NCBI GenBank assembly: GCA_023402175.1
Contig: JAEXCN010000238.1
Location: 1-45,567 of the forward strand
Length of the DNA stretch: 45,567 nucleotides
Reading direction: 5' to 3'
DNA from: Pseudomonadota bacterium
Lineage (GTDB): Bacteria; Myxococcota_A; Polyangia; Polyangiales; Polyangiaceae
Part shown: piece after piece, positions 32,774-42,010 of the stretch
How the letters are laid out: the number at the start of each line of letters is the position of its first letter
Position numbering within the stretch: position 1 is the stretch's first letter
The notes under the pieces: generated by a model
What the model saw: the letters and a program-made list of their open reading frames with translations, nothing else
The model's database searches: none
What the model was told of the DNA's origin: nothing
Translations under genes and position numbers: made by a program

Positions 32774-33461
32774 AGGTTTCTCGTTTCGTACTTGGCTTTG
32801 GAGTCGTTCGGGGAAGGCGCGTTCGTTTCCGTAGGACCTTACGGCTGGAGGTGTGACGGCCCGGTTCACGAATGGCCGCCGAAGCGCGGCTCCGTCGTTC
32901 GCGATGCACTTCGATGAGTGGTCGCCTTTGGAGCGAACGAGCGGTCGCCCTCGATCGAACGGTCGAGGAGGAGGTCGGGGGCAAGGTCTGCGACGCGGGC
33001 CTCTGATGCGACGTCTCGAACGCGTCCCTGCCTAACACCCCTCCCGTCGAGGCCCCTGGTCGACTAGCGTGCGGCCATCTCGCTCTTGGGGGGCCATCCT
33101 TCGCTTGATTCCGACGATCCAAAGCGAGCCCGTGCCAGCGGGTTCTTTTCGTGTTCCGACCGACGGGCCAGGGCGCACCCCGCATCGCGTGGTACCCCTG
33201 TTTCTGCGTGCCCGCATGCCCGATCCGGCTTGACAAAATCTCAGCGGCCTCCGTACCATCTCGCCGCCCGCGGGGAATATCCTTGCTAAAACGTTCGGGT
33301 TTTTGCCCGGGCCAGTCGCTTCAGAGTTCAGCTCCGCCCGCATCGCGTCGCTCGTCGATGCGGACGTATCGTCGGAATCGCGCTTCACGCTTCGCCAGCA
33401 GCACCGACTCTCTCTCGTTCCCGCTCGCTGCGGGGCCCTCATCAACAAGAGGAATCACAGG
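32774..33461. other. Intergenic region upstream of the glt-like cluster
   Basis: No convincing gene was found in these 688 bases; short open frames on both strands have no recognisable domain. The right half holds a candidate sigma-70 promoter (33230-33259) and a leader of about 195 nt before the TPR gene. Confidence 0.6.
33230..33259 (+). promoter_or_regulatory. Candidate sigma-70 promoter of the glt-like cluster
   Basis: A perfect TTGACA (33230-33235) and TACCAT (33254-33259) are separated by 18 bp in a locally AT-richer stretch. The predicted start near 33266 leaves a leader of about 195 nt before ATG 33462. Confidence 0.55.
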
Positions 33462-35255
33462 ATGCGTCTCTCTCTCATGCGCAAGCTCCTGATCGCGTCG
33501 GCAACGTGCATGCTCTCGCTCTCGCTTGCGACCTCGCCAGCGATGGCGCAGAAGCCGAAGCCGAAGCCGTCGACTCCCGCCACGCACGGCGGCAAGGGTG
33601 GAGGCGCAAAGCCTGCCGGTGGTGGTGGTTCGCAGTCGATCGAGCTCGACGAGCCTGGTCCGCCCGCTGACGAAGGAAAGGCGGGCGCCGCGACGAAGGC
33701 CGCCGACTCCGGTCCGCCGCCCGTCGCTGGCCAGATGACGGAGCAGGCCGCGCAGGCGAAGCGCCTCTTCGACGGTGAGAAGTGGGGCGACGCCGCCGCC
33801 GCTCTCTATCGCGTCTACAAGGGCGAGACGGGCGACGACGAAGGCAACAAGCAGCTCGCGCAGTACCACCTCGCGATCGCGCTCTACCGCCTCAAGTTCT
33901 ACCAGGGTTCGTACGGCATCTTCTCCGAGATCGCCGACAAGCCGAACCACATGAAGTTCAACGAGACGCTGCTCTGGCTCGCGAAGCTCGCGACCGACCT
34001 GCCGGAGCCGGCGGACATCGTCGAGCGCGTCGGTAAGTACAACGACTCGCAGATCGACAAGTTCAACAACGCGAACCAGCGCGAGCTGTACTGGCAGCTG
34101 AACTACCTGCTCGGCCGGTACAAGTACCGCAACCGTCAGTACGACGACGCGCTCCGCCTCTTCAGCAAGGTCGACCGCCAGTCGAAGTACTACGTCCGCG
34201 GTCAGTTCTTCTCCGGCATCTCGAACGTGCAGCTCCGCCGGTCGATTCCCGCGGTGCAGTCGTTCCAGCGCATCGTCGGCGCGATCGACAGCGGCGAGCT
34301 CGAAGGGCTCGAGGACGAGGACCGCATGAGGGACCTCGCGTTCCTCTCGATGGCGCGCACGTACTACTCGGCGTCGGTTCGCCTCGACGAGAACAACGCG
34401 CCGACCATCGACAGCTCGAAGCTCTCGGCTGCGGTGAAGTACTGGAACAAGGTCGACCAGGGCAGCGAGTACTGGCTCGACGCGCTCTTCGAGGAGTCGT
34501 GGGCGTACTTCATGGCCGGCGACTACGCGCACGCGCTCGGCAACGTCCACACGATCGAGTCGCCGTACTTCCCGAACTCGTACTACCCCGAGGCGGAGAT
34601 TCTGAAGGCGGTCATCTACTTCGCGAACTGCCAGTACGAGGACGCCGAGACGATCGTCGCCAAGTTCCAGCAGAAGTACCAGCCGATGTACGACGACTTG
34701 AACAAGGTCCTGAAGCGCTTCCAGGGCGAGGACCAGGACGAGCCGTTCTACAAGTTCCTGAAGCAGGTTCGTGACGGCAAGGCGGATCTCCCGCCGCGCA
34801 TCAAGATCGTCGTCGAGAACGCGCTCGGCGATCGCCAGCTGCTCCGTCACCTCCAGTACGTCCAGGTGCTCGACGACGAGAACGCGCGCTTCGGCAAGGC
34901 GCCCACGAAGTTCCGCGAGTCGCCGCTCGGCAACGACGTCAAGGACGCGATGCAGCTCGCACGCGACATCGCGGTTCGTAACGCCGGTCAGCTCGCGCGC
35001 GAGCGTTACCAGCGCAACCTCGACGAGCTGAACGAGCACCTCCGCGACAGCGCGAAGATCCTCATCGACATCACCTCCGCGAAGCGCAACCAGCTCGACG
35101 CGGCCATCGCCGGTTCCCAGGTCACGGCCCAGGAGTCGGAGCGCAACATCGTGAAGCCGGACGAAGAGCACGTCATCTGGCCGTTCGAAGGCGAGTACTG
35201 GCGTGACGAGCTCGGGTTCTACCGGCAGACCATCACCTCGAAGTGTGGGAGGTAG
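33462..35255 (+). CDS. gltC: Periplasmic TPR protein, GltC-like position
   Basis: A 597-residue product with a signal peptide (LLIASATCMLSLSLATSPAMAQ, cleavage near 30) and a Lys/Pro/Gly-rich linker to about 85. A helical solenoid follows with TPR-like units: AKRLFDGEKWGDAAAALYRV near 96, YHLAIALYRLKFYQGSYGIFSEI near 133, LNYLLGRYKYRNRQYDDALRLF near 210 and WAYFMAGDYAHALGNVHTI near 347. Its C-terminal half is helical without clear repeats. TPR proteins of this type (GltC, NfsC) belong to the periplasmic complex of gliding or spore-coat machines. The GltC name is by position and architecture, so moderately supported. ATG 33462 follows AGAGGA; ATG 33477 is also possible. Confidence 0.62.
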   Translation: MRLSLMRKLLIASATCMLSLSLATSPAMAQKPKPKPSTPATHGGKGGGAKPAGGGGSQSIELDEPGPPADEGKAGAATKAADSGPPPVAGQMTEQAAQAKRLFDGEKWGDAAAALYRVYKGETGDDEGNKQLAQYHLAIALYRLKFYQGSYGIFSEIADKPNHMKFNETLLWLAKLATDLPEPADIVERVGKYNDSQIDKFNNANQRELYWQLNYLLGRYKYRNRQYDDALRLFSKVDRQSKYYVRGQFFSGISNVQLRRSIPAVQSFQRIVGAIDSGELEGLEDEDRMRDLAFLSMARTYYSASVRLDENNAPTIDSSKLSAAVKYWNKVDQGSEYWLDALFEESWAYFMAGDYAHALGNVHTIESPYFPNSYYPEAEILKAVIYFANCQYEDAETIVAKFQQKYQPMYDDLNKVLKRFQGEDQDEPFYKFLKQVRDGKADLPPRIKIVVENALGDRQLLRHLQYVQVLDDENARFGKAPTKFRESPLGNDVKDAMQLARDIAVRNAGQLARERYQRNLDELNEHLRDSAKILIDITSAKRNQLDAAIAGSQVTAQESERNIVKPDEEHVIWPFEGEYWRDELGFYRQTITSKCGR

Positions 35256-35262
35256 GTTTTCT

Positions 35263-38200
35263 ATGAATCGTCTTCTTCAAATGTTGGTCTTCGGCACGGC
35301 CGCAATGACGGTCGGCACGAAGGCCCTCGCGGCGGACGTCTGCATCGACGAAAAGGCGAAGCAGTCGCTCAACGCGTGTGCGGGAGGGGTTGCTCCGAAG
35401 GAGTTCAAGGGGAGCAAGACACCGGCGACCAACTTCCACTCGGCGCCGCAGGCGGCTGATCTCAAGAAGAAGGATCAGCAGACGAAGCCGGGGAAGCCCA
35501 ACATCGATGAGGCTCCGCGCGATGAGCGTAAGAGCCGTCTGCAGGCGCGCCAGCGCGCGCTGCTCGTCACGGAGATCCAGGGCCTCGAGCGCCTCTTCGA
35601 GACGACGGCGAAGAACAAGCCCGATCGCCCGCAGCTCGCGCGCCGCCTCGCAGAGGCGTACGTCGAGCTCGAGTCCGCTGCGTTCCGCGACAAGACGCAG
35701 GCGGAGATCAAGCGCGACGAGCTGAAGAAGACGAACGCCCAGCAGGCGGGTCAGCAGCAGACGCAGGCCAACCAGGCCGATGCCGTCATGAAGGCCGCCC
35801 GCAAGAAGGCGATCGACTACTACACGCTGATCCGGACCGACTACCCGAACTACGGGCAGATCGACGAGGTCCTCTACTACCTCGCCTACGAGTACGAGCA
35901 GGCGAACGACCTCAAGAACGCGCGCTCGGTCTACTACGACCTCATCAAGCAGGCGCCGCAGTCGAAGTACATCCCGAACGCGTACCTCGCGTTCGGCGAG
36001 CTGTTCTTCAACGAGGCGCAGGGCGACCCGAGCAAGTGGGATCTCGCCGCGCAGGCGTACACGGAAGTCACGAAGTACCCGGCCCCGCAGAACAAGGTCT
36101 ACGGCTACGCCTGGTACAAGCTCGGTTACGTCTTCTGGAACAAGGGCGAGCTCGACAAGGCGCTCAACGCGTTTAAGAAGACGATCGAGTTCGGCGTCGT
36201 CCACGCGCAGCTGCCGGGCGCGACGAAGCTCGCGGACTCCGCGCGCCGCGACGTCATCCCGGTCTACGCGCTGAAGGGTGACCCGGCGCAGGCCTACAAC
36301 TTCATGCACAACATCTCGGGCGACCAGTCTGGGTCGAACGACAAGACGTTCAAGATGATGGACGATCTGGGTAACAACTACCTGGATACCGGCCACTACC
36401 CGGAAGCCATCATCCTCTACAAGGACCTGATGACGCGCGACAAGAGCGGGCGTCATTGCGTCTACCAGGCGCACATCACCGAAGCGACGATGGCGATGAA
36501 GTCCAACAACAAGGACGCCATCGTCAAGGAAGTCGACAACCAGGTTAAGGTCTTCAACGAGGTCAAGAACGGCGGCTACACCGCCGAGCAGAAGGCCGAG
36601 TGCGCGAACAAGACCGCGTCGCTCGCGACCGAGACCGCGATGGCCTGGCACCTCGAGGCTGTCGGCTCGCAGGGGCAGCGCGGCACCGGCGACGGCAAGA
36701 CGATGGCGCTCGCCGCGCAGCTCTACAAGAAGGTCGTCGACAACTGGCAGGCGGACGAATTCTCGAAGTTCGAGTTCCCGCGCATCGTCAAGGAAGACTG
36801 GCCGAGCATCTACAAGATCAAGTACGCAATGGCGGACTTGCTCTACTTCCAGAAGGACTGGGCGAAGTGCGGCCCCGCCTTCGACTCCGTCGTCCAGGAG
36901 AACCCGCAGGCACCGGAGGCCGCCGAGGCCGCCTACGCCGCGGTGCTCTGCTACCAGAACATCTACGACGAGACCCACAAGGGCGACTCCGCCAAGAAGG
37001 GCTCTGGCAATCTCCCCGGCCAGAAGGACTCGAAGGACAAGAAGGCCCAGGCCGCGGCGGAGGCTGAGAAGCTGAAGCCGAAGGAGATGACCGACAACCA
37101 GAAGGGGATGGTCGGCGCCTTCAACAAGTACATCTGCTACATCAAGCCGGCCGCGAACGACGCTGCCGGTCAGGAGCAGCTCGTCGAAGTGAAGTACGCG
37201 CGCTCGCGTACGTACTTCGAGGCGCAGCACTGGGACGAGGCCGCGATTGGGTTCCGCGACATCGCGATGAACCACTCCGATCGCGACGTCGGCATCTACG
37301 CCGCGCAGCTCTATCTCGAGAGCGTCAACGTCCTCGGCTCGCACTTCCAGAAGACGTCGTGCTTCGACGACATGGAGCAGGACGTTCCGAAGTTCATCGA
37401 GCTCTACTGCGGCGGTGAGAAGGCGCAGAAGAACGCCGAGCAGTGCACGACGCTCAACAAGATCCAGGTCGACATCCTCCGCCTCAAGGCCCAGAAGACG
37501 GTCGAGCGCGCGGACAAGGAAGGCGGCAAGGACGCGATCGCCCTCTACGAGAAGGGCGGCACGGCGTACTTCGAGATGTTCCGCCGCTACTGCCAGGACC
37601 CGGTGAACAACGGGCAGCAGCCGCAGGCGGAGAAGTGTGACGAGATCGCGTACAACGCGGCGCGCGCCTTCCAGGCCGCTCGCCTCGTCGCAAAGGCGAT
37701 CACCGTCCGCCGCTCGCTCCTCGCCTTCGACGACAAGACGAAGGGCAACTCGCCGCTCGCCAAGAAGGCGCGCTACGAGATCGGCGGTAACTACCAGGCC
37801 ATCGCGGTCTACGACCAGGCGGCTCAGTGGTACGAGGATTACGCGAAGGCGGATCCGAAGGCGCCGGACGCCGACAAGGCGCTCTCCGACGCGGTCATCC
37901 TCCGCCTCGGCCTCGGCCAGGAGGACCAGGCCATCGCCGACGCCCAGCTCTTCACGAAGAACTACGGCGGCAGCAAGCCGGCGCAGACGGCGCAGATCGC
38001 GTTCGCGATCGGCTCGCACTACGCCGACAACGAGCAGTGGGACAAGGCGGCAACGGCGCTCATGGGCGCTATGGGCACGATCTCCCGTGCGGCACCCGAC
38101 ATTCAGGTGCAGGCCCGGGCGACGCTCGCTCGCGCGCACACGAAGCTCCGCGGCGACGACCACCAGAAGGCGGCGAAGGCCGAGTACGCTAAAGTCCGAT

Positions 38201-39045
38201 CGATCTGGACCAATCCGGCCGAAGCCGAGGCCAAGATCAAGGCTTCCTACCCCGACGAGGACGGCGGCCAGCACGATCGTCGTCTCGCGAAAGCGCTCAA
38301 CGCCGTCGGCGAAGCGTTCTTCTACGCAGCCGAGGAGAAGCGCAAGGCGGAAGTCGATCCGGTGAAGTTCCCGGCCTACCAGGGCCCGGGCGACAAGGCC
38401 TCCGTCCTCAAGCACATCCAGGGCAAGGTCAAGGACTGGTACACGAAGAAGCGCGACGCGATCGCGAAGGTCGAGCCCGAGTACGTCAAGATCCTCGAGC
38501 TCAAGCCGGTTCCGCCGCCGAAGTGGGTCATCGCAGCAGGCTCGCGCGCGGGCCTCATGTGGGGTGACTTCGTCGACGACTTCCGCCGCGCTCCGATCCC
38601 GGAGGCGTGGAAGAAGGACCCGGAGATCCGCGGCACCTACTACGACGCGCTCGACGCGGCGAGCGAGCCCTTCAAGGTCCAGCACGCCAAGCCGGCGCTG
38701 AAGAAGTGCCTCGATCTGTCGGTCAAGTACCAGTACTTCGACGAGTTCAGCCGCGCCTGCGAGGTGTGGCTCGCGAAGAACTACAAGGCCGAGTACCACG
38801 TCGTCGACGAGCTGCGCGGAGCGCCCACGCTCTCGAACAGCGGTCTCGACGAGAAGGCGCCGCCGGTCCTTCCGGATGGAACCTTCTGGCACCCGCCGGC
38901 TGCTGCTCCCGAGAAGACCACGGTCAGCTCGGAGGAGAGCGGTGACGCCAAGAAGGACGGCAAGCCCGCAGCCGGTGGTGGTGGCGGCGCAGCAGCGAAG
39001 CCCAAGGGTCCGGTCAAGCCGCTTCCGGGCGGCAAGAAGAAGTGA
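35263..39045 (+). CDS. gltD: Large periplasmic TPR protein, AgmU/GltD-like
   Basis: A 1260-residue product, close to the roughly 1,200 residues of Myxococcus AgmU/GltD. It starts with a signal peptide (LLQMLVFGTAAMTVGTKALAAD, cleavage near 24). A Gln/Lys-rich coiled-coil stretch near 145-185 precedes many TPR units, e.g. YLAYEYEQANDLKNARSVYY near 207, AWYKLGYVFWNKGELDKALN near 284, ARSRTYFEAQHWDEAAIGFR near 647 and YQAIAVYDQAAQWYEDY near 845. The tail is Gly/Lys/Pro-rich. In Myxococcus, AgmU is a periplasmic component of the moving gliding complex, needed at adhesion sites. It follows the previous stop by seven bases with GGAGG, so it is in one operon. Confidence 0.72.
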   Translation: MNRLLQMLVFGTAAMTVGTKALAADVCIDEKAKQSLNACAGGVAPKEFKGSKTPATNFHSAPQAADLKKKDQQTKPGKPNIDEAPRDERKSRLQARQRALLVTEIQGLERLFETTAKNKPDRPQLARRLAEAYVELESAAFRDKTQAEIKRDELKKTNAQQAGQQQTQANQADAVMKAARKKAIDYYTLIRTDYPNYGQIDEVLYYLAYEYEQANDLKNARSVYYDLIKQAPQSKYIPNAYLAFGELFFNEAQGDPSKWDLAAQAYTEVTKYPAPQNKVYGYAWYKLGYVFWNKGELDKALNAFKKTIEFGVVHAQLPGATKLADSARRDVIPVYALKGDPAQAYNFMHNISGDQSGSNDKTFKMMDDLGNNYLDTGHYPEAIILYKDLMTRDKSGRHCVYQAHITEATMAMKSNNKDAIVKEVDNQVKVFNEVKNGGYTAEQKAECANKTASLATETAMAWHLEAVGSQGQRGTGDGKTMALAAQLYKKVVDNWQADEFSKFEFPRIVKEDWPSIYKIKYAMADLLYFQKDWAKCGPAFDSVVQENPQAPEAAEAAYAAVLCYQNIYDETHKGDSAKKGSGNLPGQKDSKDKKAQAAAEAEKLKPKEMTDNQKGMVGAFNKYICYIKPAANDAAGQEQLVEVKYARSRTYFEAQHWDEAAIGFRDIAMNHSDRDVGIYAAQLYLESVNVLGSHFQKTSCFDDMEQDVPKFIELYCGGEKAQKNAEQCTTLNKIQVDILRLKAQKTVERADKEGGKDAIALYEKGGTAYFEMFRRYCQDPVNNGQQPQAEKCDEIAYNAARAFQAARLVAKAITVRRSLLAFDDKTKGNSPLAKKARYEIGGNYQAIAVYDQAAQWYEDYAKADPKAPDADKALSDAVILRLGLGQEDQAIADAQLFTKNYGGSKPAQTAQIAFAIGSHYADNEQWDKAATALMGAMGTISRAAPDIQVQARATLARAHTKLRGDDHQKAAKAEYAKVRSIWTNPAEAEAKIKASYPDEDGGQHDRRLAKALNAVGEAFFYAAEEKRKAEVDPVKFPAYQGPGDKASVLKHIQGKVKDWYTKKRDAIAKVEPEYVKILELKPVPPPKWVIAAGSRAGLMWGDFVDDFRRAPIPEAWKKDPEIRGTYYDALDAASEPFKVQHAKPALKKCLDLSVKYQYFDEFSRACEVWLAKNYKAEYHVVDELRGAPTLSNSGLDEKAPPVLPDGTFWHPPAAAPEKTTVSSEESGDAKKDGKPAAGGGGGAAAKPKGPVKPLPGGKKK

Positions 39046-39062
39046 GTCGAGGAGACCGTCAC

Positions 39063-40517
39063 ATGAAGCGCATCACTACTCTCCTTACGGCAGGACTCCT
39101 GGCTCTCACGGCGGTGGCGTGTGGCGGCGGTGACAAGCCGTCGCCCAAGACCGGCGCCGACGGGAAGCACACCGGCGGCGGCGGCGGATCCGCTCAGCCG
39201 GAGATGAGCAAGGACGCACAGGCGAAGTTCAACGCGGCCATCGATCTCTTCGTCGAGCACGACAAGAAGAACGACTGGAACGCCGATTCCTGCGCCGACG
39301 TCGCAAAGAAGTTCGACGAGGTCGGTAAGAACGCCCAGGCGATCTTCAACGCGGGTCTCGCTCACCAGCGCTGCAACGACGACGCAAAGGCGAAGGCGAA
39401 GTTCGAGGCGGCTCTCCAGGCCGACCCGAAGTTCCACCACGCCCGAGCGCAGCTCGCGCTCTACCAGTACAAGGCCGACGGCAACGAGGACACGGCGATC
39501 GCTGCTCTCCAGCAGGCGGTCACGGACGCGCAGTTCCAGAACGTCCCCGCGCTCGTCAACCTCGCCATGGTGCAGATGGCGCGTGACAGCGCGCAGGGCG
39601 GCCAGGGCTGCAAGGACGACATGGACTGCGCGAAGCTGAATCTTCAGCGCGCGCTCGCCATCGACGACGCCTACATGCCGGCGTTCAACCAGCTGGCCCT
39701 CTACTACTTCCAGCTCGCGAAGAAGCGCGCCGGAGCGGTGAAGGGCACGAGCAAGTCCAGCAAGGGTCGCCAGATCATCACGCACGCGTCCCAGCAGAAG
39801 CGCGCGGACCAGCAGCAGCTCGAGCTCGCAGCGCTCGTCTGCTCGCAGGCGATCCGGAAGAACGCGAACTACGCCCCGATCCACAACACTGCCGGTCTCA
39901 TCCAGAACGAGCTCGGCCAGGTGAACGGCGCGGTCGCGGAGTTCGCGACGGCGGCGAAGCTCGATCCGAAGTTCTTCGAGGCGCAGATGAACTACGCGTT
40001 CGTCAACCTCGGGTTCCGCGGCTTCGAGCAGGCGCAGGGCGCGTTCAAGAAGGCGCTCGAGATGCGCCCGAACGACTACGACGCGCACCTCGGTATGGCG
40101 CTCGCGATCCGCGGCCCGATCACGGGCGCGGAGACCGACTACGACCAGCGCGTCGCGGCCGCTCAGGCCGAGCTCGACGCGGCGAAGAAGATCGACCCGA
40201 ACCGCCCCGACGCCTACTACAACGAGGGCATCCTCACGCAGGAGTTCAAGGCGAAGGCCGGCGGCGCGAAGGAGAAGACGATCGCGGAGCTCGAGAACGC
40301 GAAGAAGATCTTCCAGACGTTCCTCGAGAAGGCCTCCGGCAAGCCGGAGTACGACGGCGCGGTCAAGCGCGTGAAGGGGGACGGCTCGAAGAAGGACTTC
40401 GGTCGACTCGGCGACATCGACGACACGATCGCCTTCCTCAAGCTCGACGCGAACGCGCAGAAGGACGCGACGAACCAGAGCTCGGCGGACTCTGCCGCCG
40501 AGGGCGAGAAGAAGTAA
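39063..40517 (+). CDS. gltE: TPR lipoprotein, AglT/GltE-like
   Basis: A 484-residue lipoprotein. Its signal is LLTAGLLALTAVACGGG with the cysteine near 20 and Ala at -3. A Gly-rich linker leads to TPR units: AIFNAGLAHQRCNDDAKAKAKF near 92, ALVNLAMVQMARDSAQG near 162, ALYYFQLAKKRAG near 215, IHNTAGLIQNELGQVNGAVAEF near 279 and YAFVNLGFRGFEQAQGAFKKA near 311. In Myxococcus the corresponding lipoprotein (AglT) is an outer-membrane-linked partner of AgmU. Position directly after the GltD-like gene supports this. It has a GAGGAG ribosome binding site and ends at a strong terminator; the next cluster member is 2.2 kb away. Confidence 0.7.
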   Translation: MKRITTLLTAGLLALTAVACGGGDKPSPKTGADGKHTGGGGGSAQPEMSKDAQAKFNAAIDLFVEHDKKNDWNADSCADVAKKFDEVGKNAQAIFNAGLAHQRCNDDAKAKAKFEAALQADPKFHHARAQLALYQYKADGNEDTAIAALQQAVTDAQFQNVPALVNLAMVQMARDSAQGGQGCKDDMDCAKLNLQRALAIDDAYMPAFNQLALYYFQLAKKRAGAVKGTSKSSKGRQIITHASQQKRADQQQLELAALVCSQAIRKNANYAPIHNTAGLIQNELGQVNGAVAEFATAAKLDPKFFEAQMNYAFVNLGFRGFEQAQGAFKKALEMRPNDYDAHLGMALAIRGPITGAETDYDQRVAAAQAELDAAKKIDPNRPDAYYNEGILTQEFKAKAGGAKEKTIAELENAKKIFQTFLEKASGKPEYDGAVKRVKGDGSKKDFGRLGDIDDTIAFLKLDANAQKDATNQSSADSAAEGEKK

Positions 40518-40549
40518 CTTCTCTCGCGTTCGTCACGCATAGCGAAAGC

Positions 40550-40582
40550 GAAGGCCTCTCTGGCTCGTCCAGGGGGGCCTTC
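40550..40582. terminator. Bidirectional rho-independent terminator after the GltE-like gene
   Basis: GAAGGCCTCTCTGG (40550-40563) pairs with CCAGGGGGGCCTTC (40569-40582) over 14 bp with two G-U wobbles around CTCGT. It lies between the convergent GltE-like and lipoprotein stops. TGCTTT follows on the plus strand. Confidence 0.82.
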
Positions 40583-40594
40583 TGCTTTGGTGGG

Positions 40595-41365
40595 TCAGGA
40601 TCGACGCGCACGCGGCGGGCGAAGCGTGCGGAAGGTGATCGAGTGAGGAGCTCCTTCGTCGCCGGGATCGAGTGCTGACGCGCGAGCCTCTCCGGCGAGC
40701 ACGTAACCGGGGAGAAGCCTCGTCGCGACGACGGTGAGCTGTCCGTCTCGCGCGACGCGAACGACGTTGTCATCGCGATGCGTGCCCTTTCCGCAGGCGA
40801 TGCCGGTCGCCGTGTAGAGCTCGAAACCGTCTCCGCTCGGGCGAATGTTCGGGCCGCCGCACTTGATACGATGCTCGGTGAAGTTCTCGACGAGGAGCGC
40901 AGCATCTTTCGCGTTCTCGAACGGCGCGAGGAACGGGCGGAGCTCGTCGGCGGTCGTGATCGCGCCGACCTCGTCACCACGCGTGAAGACGAGATAACGC
41001 CGGTCGTAGTCGATGTGGTTCGGCGGCGGGCCTAGGTCGGGGCGAAGCTCGTCGACGGTCGCCAAACACTTCGCCTTGTCGACGGCGGTGGCGCACACCA
41101 CCCCGGTACGCTCGACCACGTTCGGTTTGGCCTGCGCGTCGGGCGACGGTGGTGACAGCTGGAACCCGGAGCGCAGCTCGAGGTAGTCGACCGGCGTTGC
41201 CGGCGTCACCCCGATGAGACGAAGTCCTTCGCGGACGTCCGTCTGGAAGTCTGCCGCGCGGATCTTGTCTTCATCCCCGTCGCATGCGGGCGCGGCGACT
41301 GCTGACGCCGCGAGACCCAAGAAGAGGAGGCGAAGGCGCCGAGCTGAGCCGTTCCGCGGCGACAA
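40595..41365 (-). CDS. Putative lipoprotein in inverted position
   Basis: A 256-residue product with a signal segment (LLFLGLAASAVAAPACDG, cysteine near 28, Ala at -3). The mature part is acidic and has no recognised domain; visible patterns include GLRLIGVTP, YLELRSGFQLSPP, CATAVDKAKCLATVDELRPDLG and LVFTRGDEVGAITTADELRPFL. Two Cys pairs may be disulfides. The frame begins with TTG at 41365 and no ATG or GTG precedes the signal, so the start is uncertain. It lies antisense to the glt-like genes, sharing a terminator with the GltE-like gene. Confidence 0.7.
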   Translation of the reverse strand: MSPRNGSARRLRLLFLGLAASAVAAPACDGDEDKIRAADFQTDVREGLRLIGVTPATPVDYLELRSGFQLSPPSPDAQAKPNVVERTGVVCATAVDKAKCLATVDELRPDLGPPPNHIDYDRRYLVFTRGDEVGAITTADELRPFLAPFENAKDAALLVENFTEHRIKCGGPNIRPSGDGFELYTATGIACGKGTHRDDNVVRVARDGQLTVVATRLLPGYVLAGEARASALDPGDEGAPHSITFRTLRPPRARRS

Positions 41366-41392
41366 ACCTCGCGCCGGCGTCGTCGGATGCGC

Positions 41393-42010
41393 TCAGTTGC
41401 GCGATGCGATCGCGATGGCGGAACCCGTGAGCACGACCGCGGCCGACCGATGGACCGCTCGGAGACGCGCGGGACTTCGAAAGAGGCCGCGGGCCTTCAC
41501 TGCCGCGAGCGCGTACGCGCTCTGGACGGATGCGTCGATCGCCAAGCCCACGACGGCCACCTGCAGGTAATCGGTGATCGAGAGGCGGCCGACATCGAGC
41601 ACCTGCGGGAGGATCGCTCCGAAGAAGACCACGGCCTTCGGGTTTCCGAGGGTGAGGAGCAGCCCGCCGCCGAAGCTCTGAACCGGACTGCTGCGCTGAT
41701 CGTCGACCGGCGGAGCGGTGGCCGTACCCGACGACCTCCACAAGCGAGCTGCGAGCAGACAGAGATACGCGACGCCCGCCCATTTGATCGCGATGAACAC
41801 CGGCTGGAGGCGCGTGGCGACGGCAGCGAGACCGAACGCTGCAAGCGCCAACCACACGGCGTTTCCGATGACCATTCCGGCGGCATAGGACCAGACGCGA
41901 CGTCCACCGCGTGCGAGCACGCGGGCCACGAGCGTCGTCTGCGCGGGGCCGGGGATCGCCGCAGCCATTCCGAACGGAACCGCAAAGAGCAGAAGCGACG
42001 TCGCCGTCAT
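41393..42010 (-). CDS. LysE/RhtB family amino-acid exporter
   Basis: A 205-residue membrane protein with six hydrophobic segments, the family's usual size. MTATSLLLFAVPFGMAAAIPGPAQTT (start to about 26) holds the Gly-Pro motif of the first loop. VWSYAAGMVIGNAVWLALA follows near 38. LTLGNPKAVVFFGAILPQ near 122-139 is the strongest match (LNPKxxxFFxxxLPQ). Members export basic or neutral amino acids such as lysine, threonine or homoserine. The substrate is not shown by sequence. ATG 42010 (MTATSLLL) is preferred over 42049. It sits beside the lipoprotein on the same strand, 27 bp apart. Confidence 0.9.
   Translation of the reverse strand: MTATSLLLFAVPFGMAAAIPGPAQTTLVARVLARGGRRVWSYAAGMVIGNAVWLALAAFGLAAVATRLQPVFIAIKWAGVAYLCLLAARLWRSSGTATAPPVDDQRSSPVQSFGGGLLLTLGNPKAVVFFGAILPQVLDVGRLSITDYLQVAVVGLAIDASVQSAYALAAVKARGLFRSPARLRAVHRSAAVVLTGSAIAIASRN

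Noticed and set aside
32774..33229. Small genes before the glt-like promoter
   Set aside because: Short frames on both strands have no ribosome binding site, domain or composition supporting coding.
33321..35171. 616-codon open frame antisense to the GltC-like gene
   Set aside because: Arg/Val/Glu-rich mirror sequence; the plus strand has a signal peptide, ribosome binding site and promoter.
35233..38892. 1219-codon open frame antisense to the GltD-like gene
   Set aside because: Its composition (runs of Leu, Val, Arg, Glu) is the usual mirror of a high-GC gene. No domain is visible, and the sense frame has a signal peptide and TPRs.
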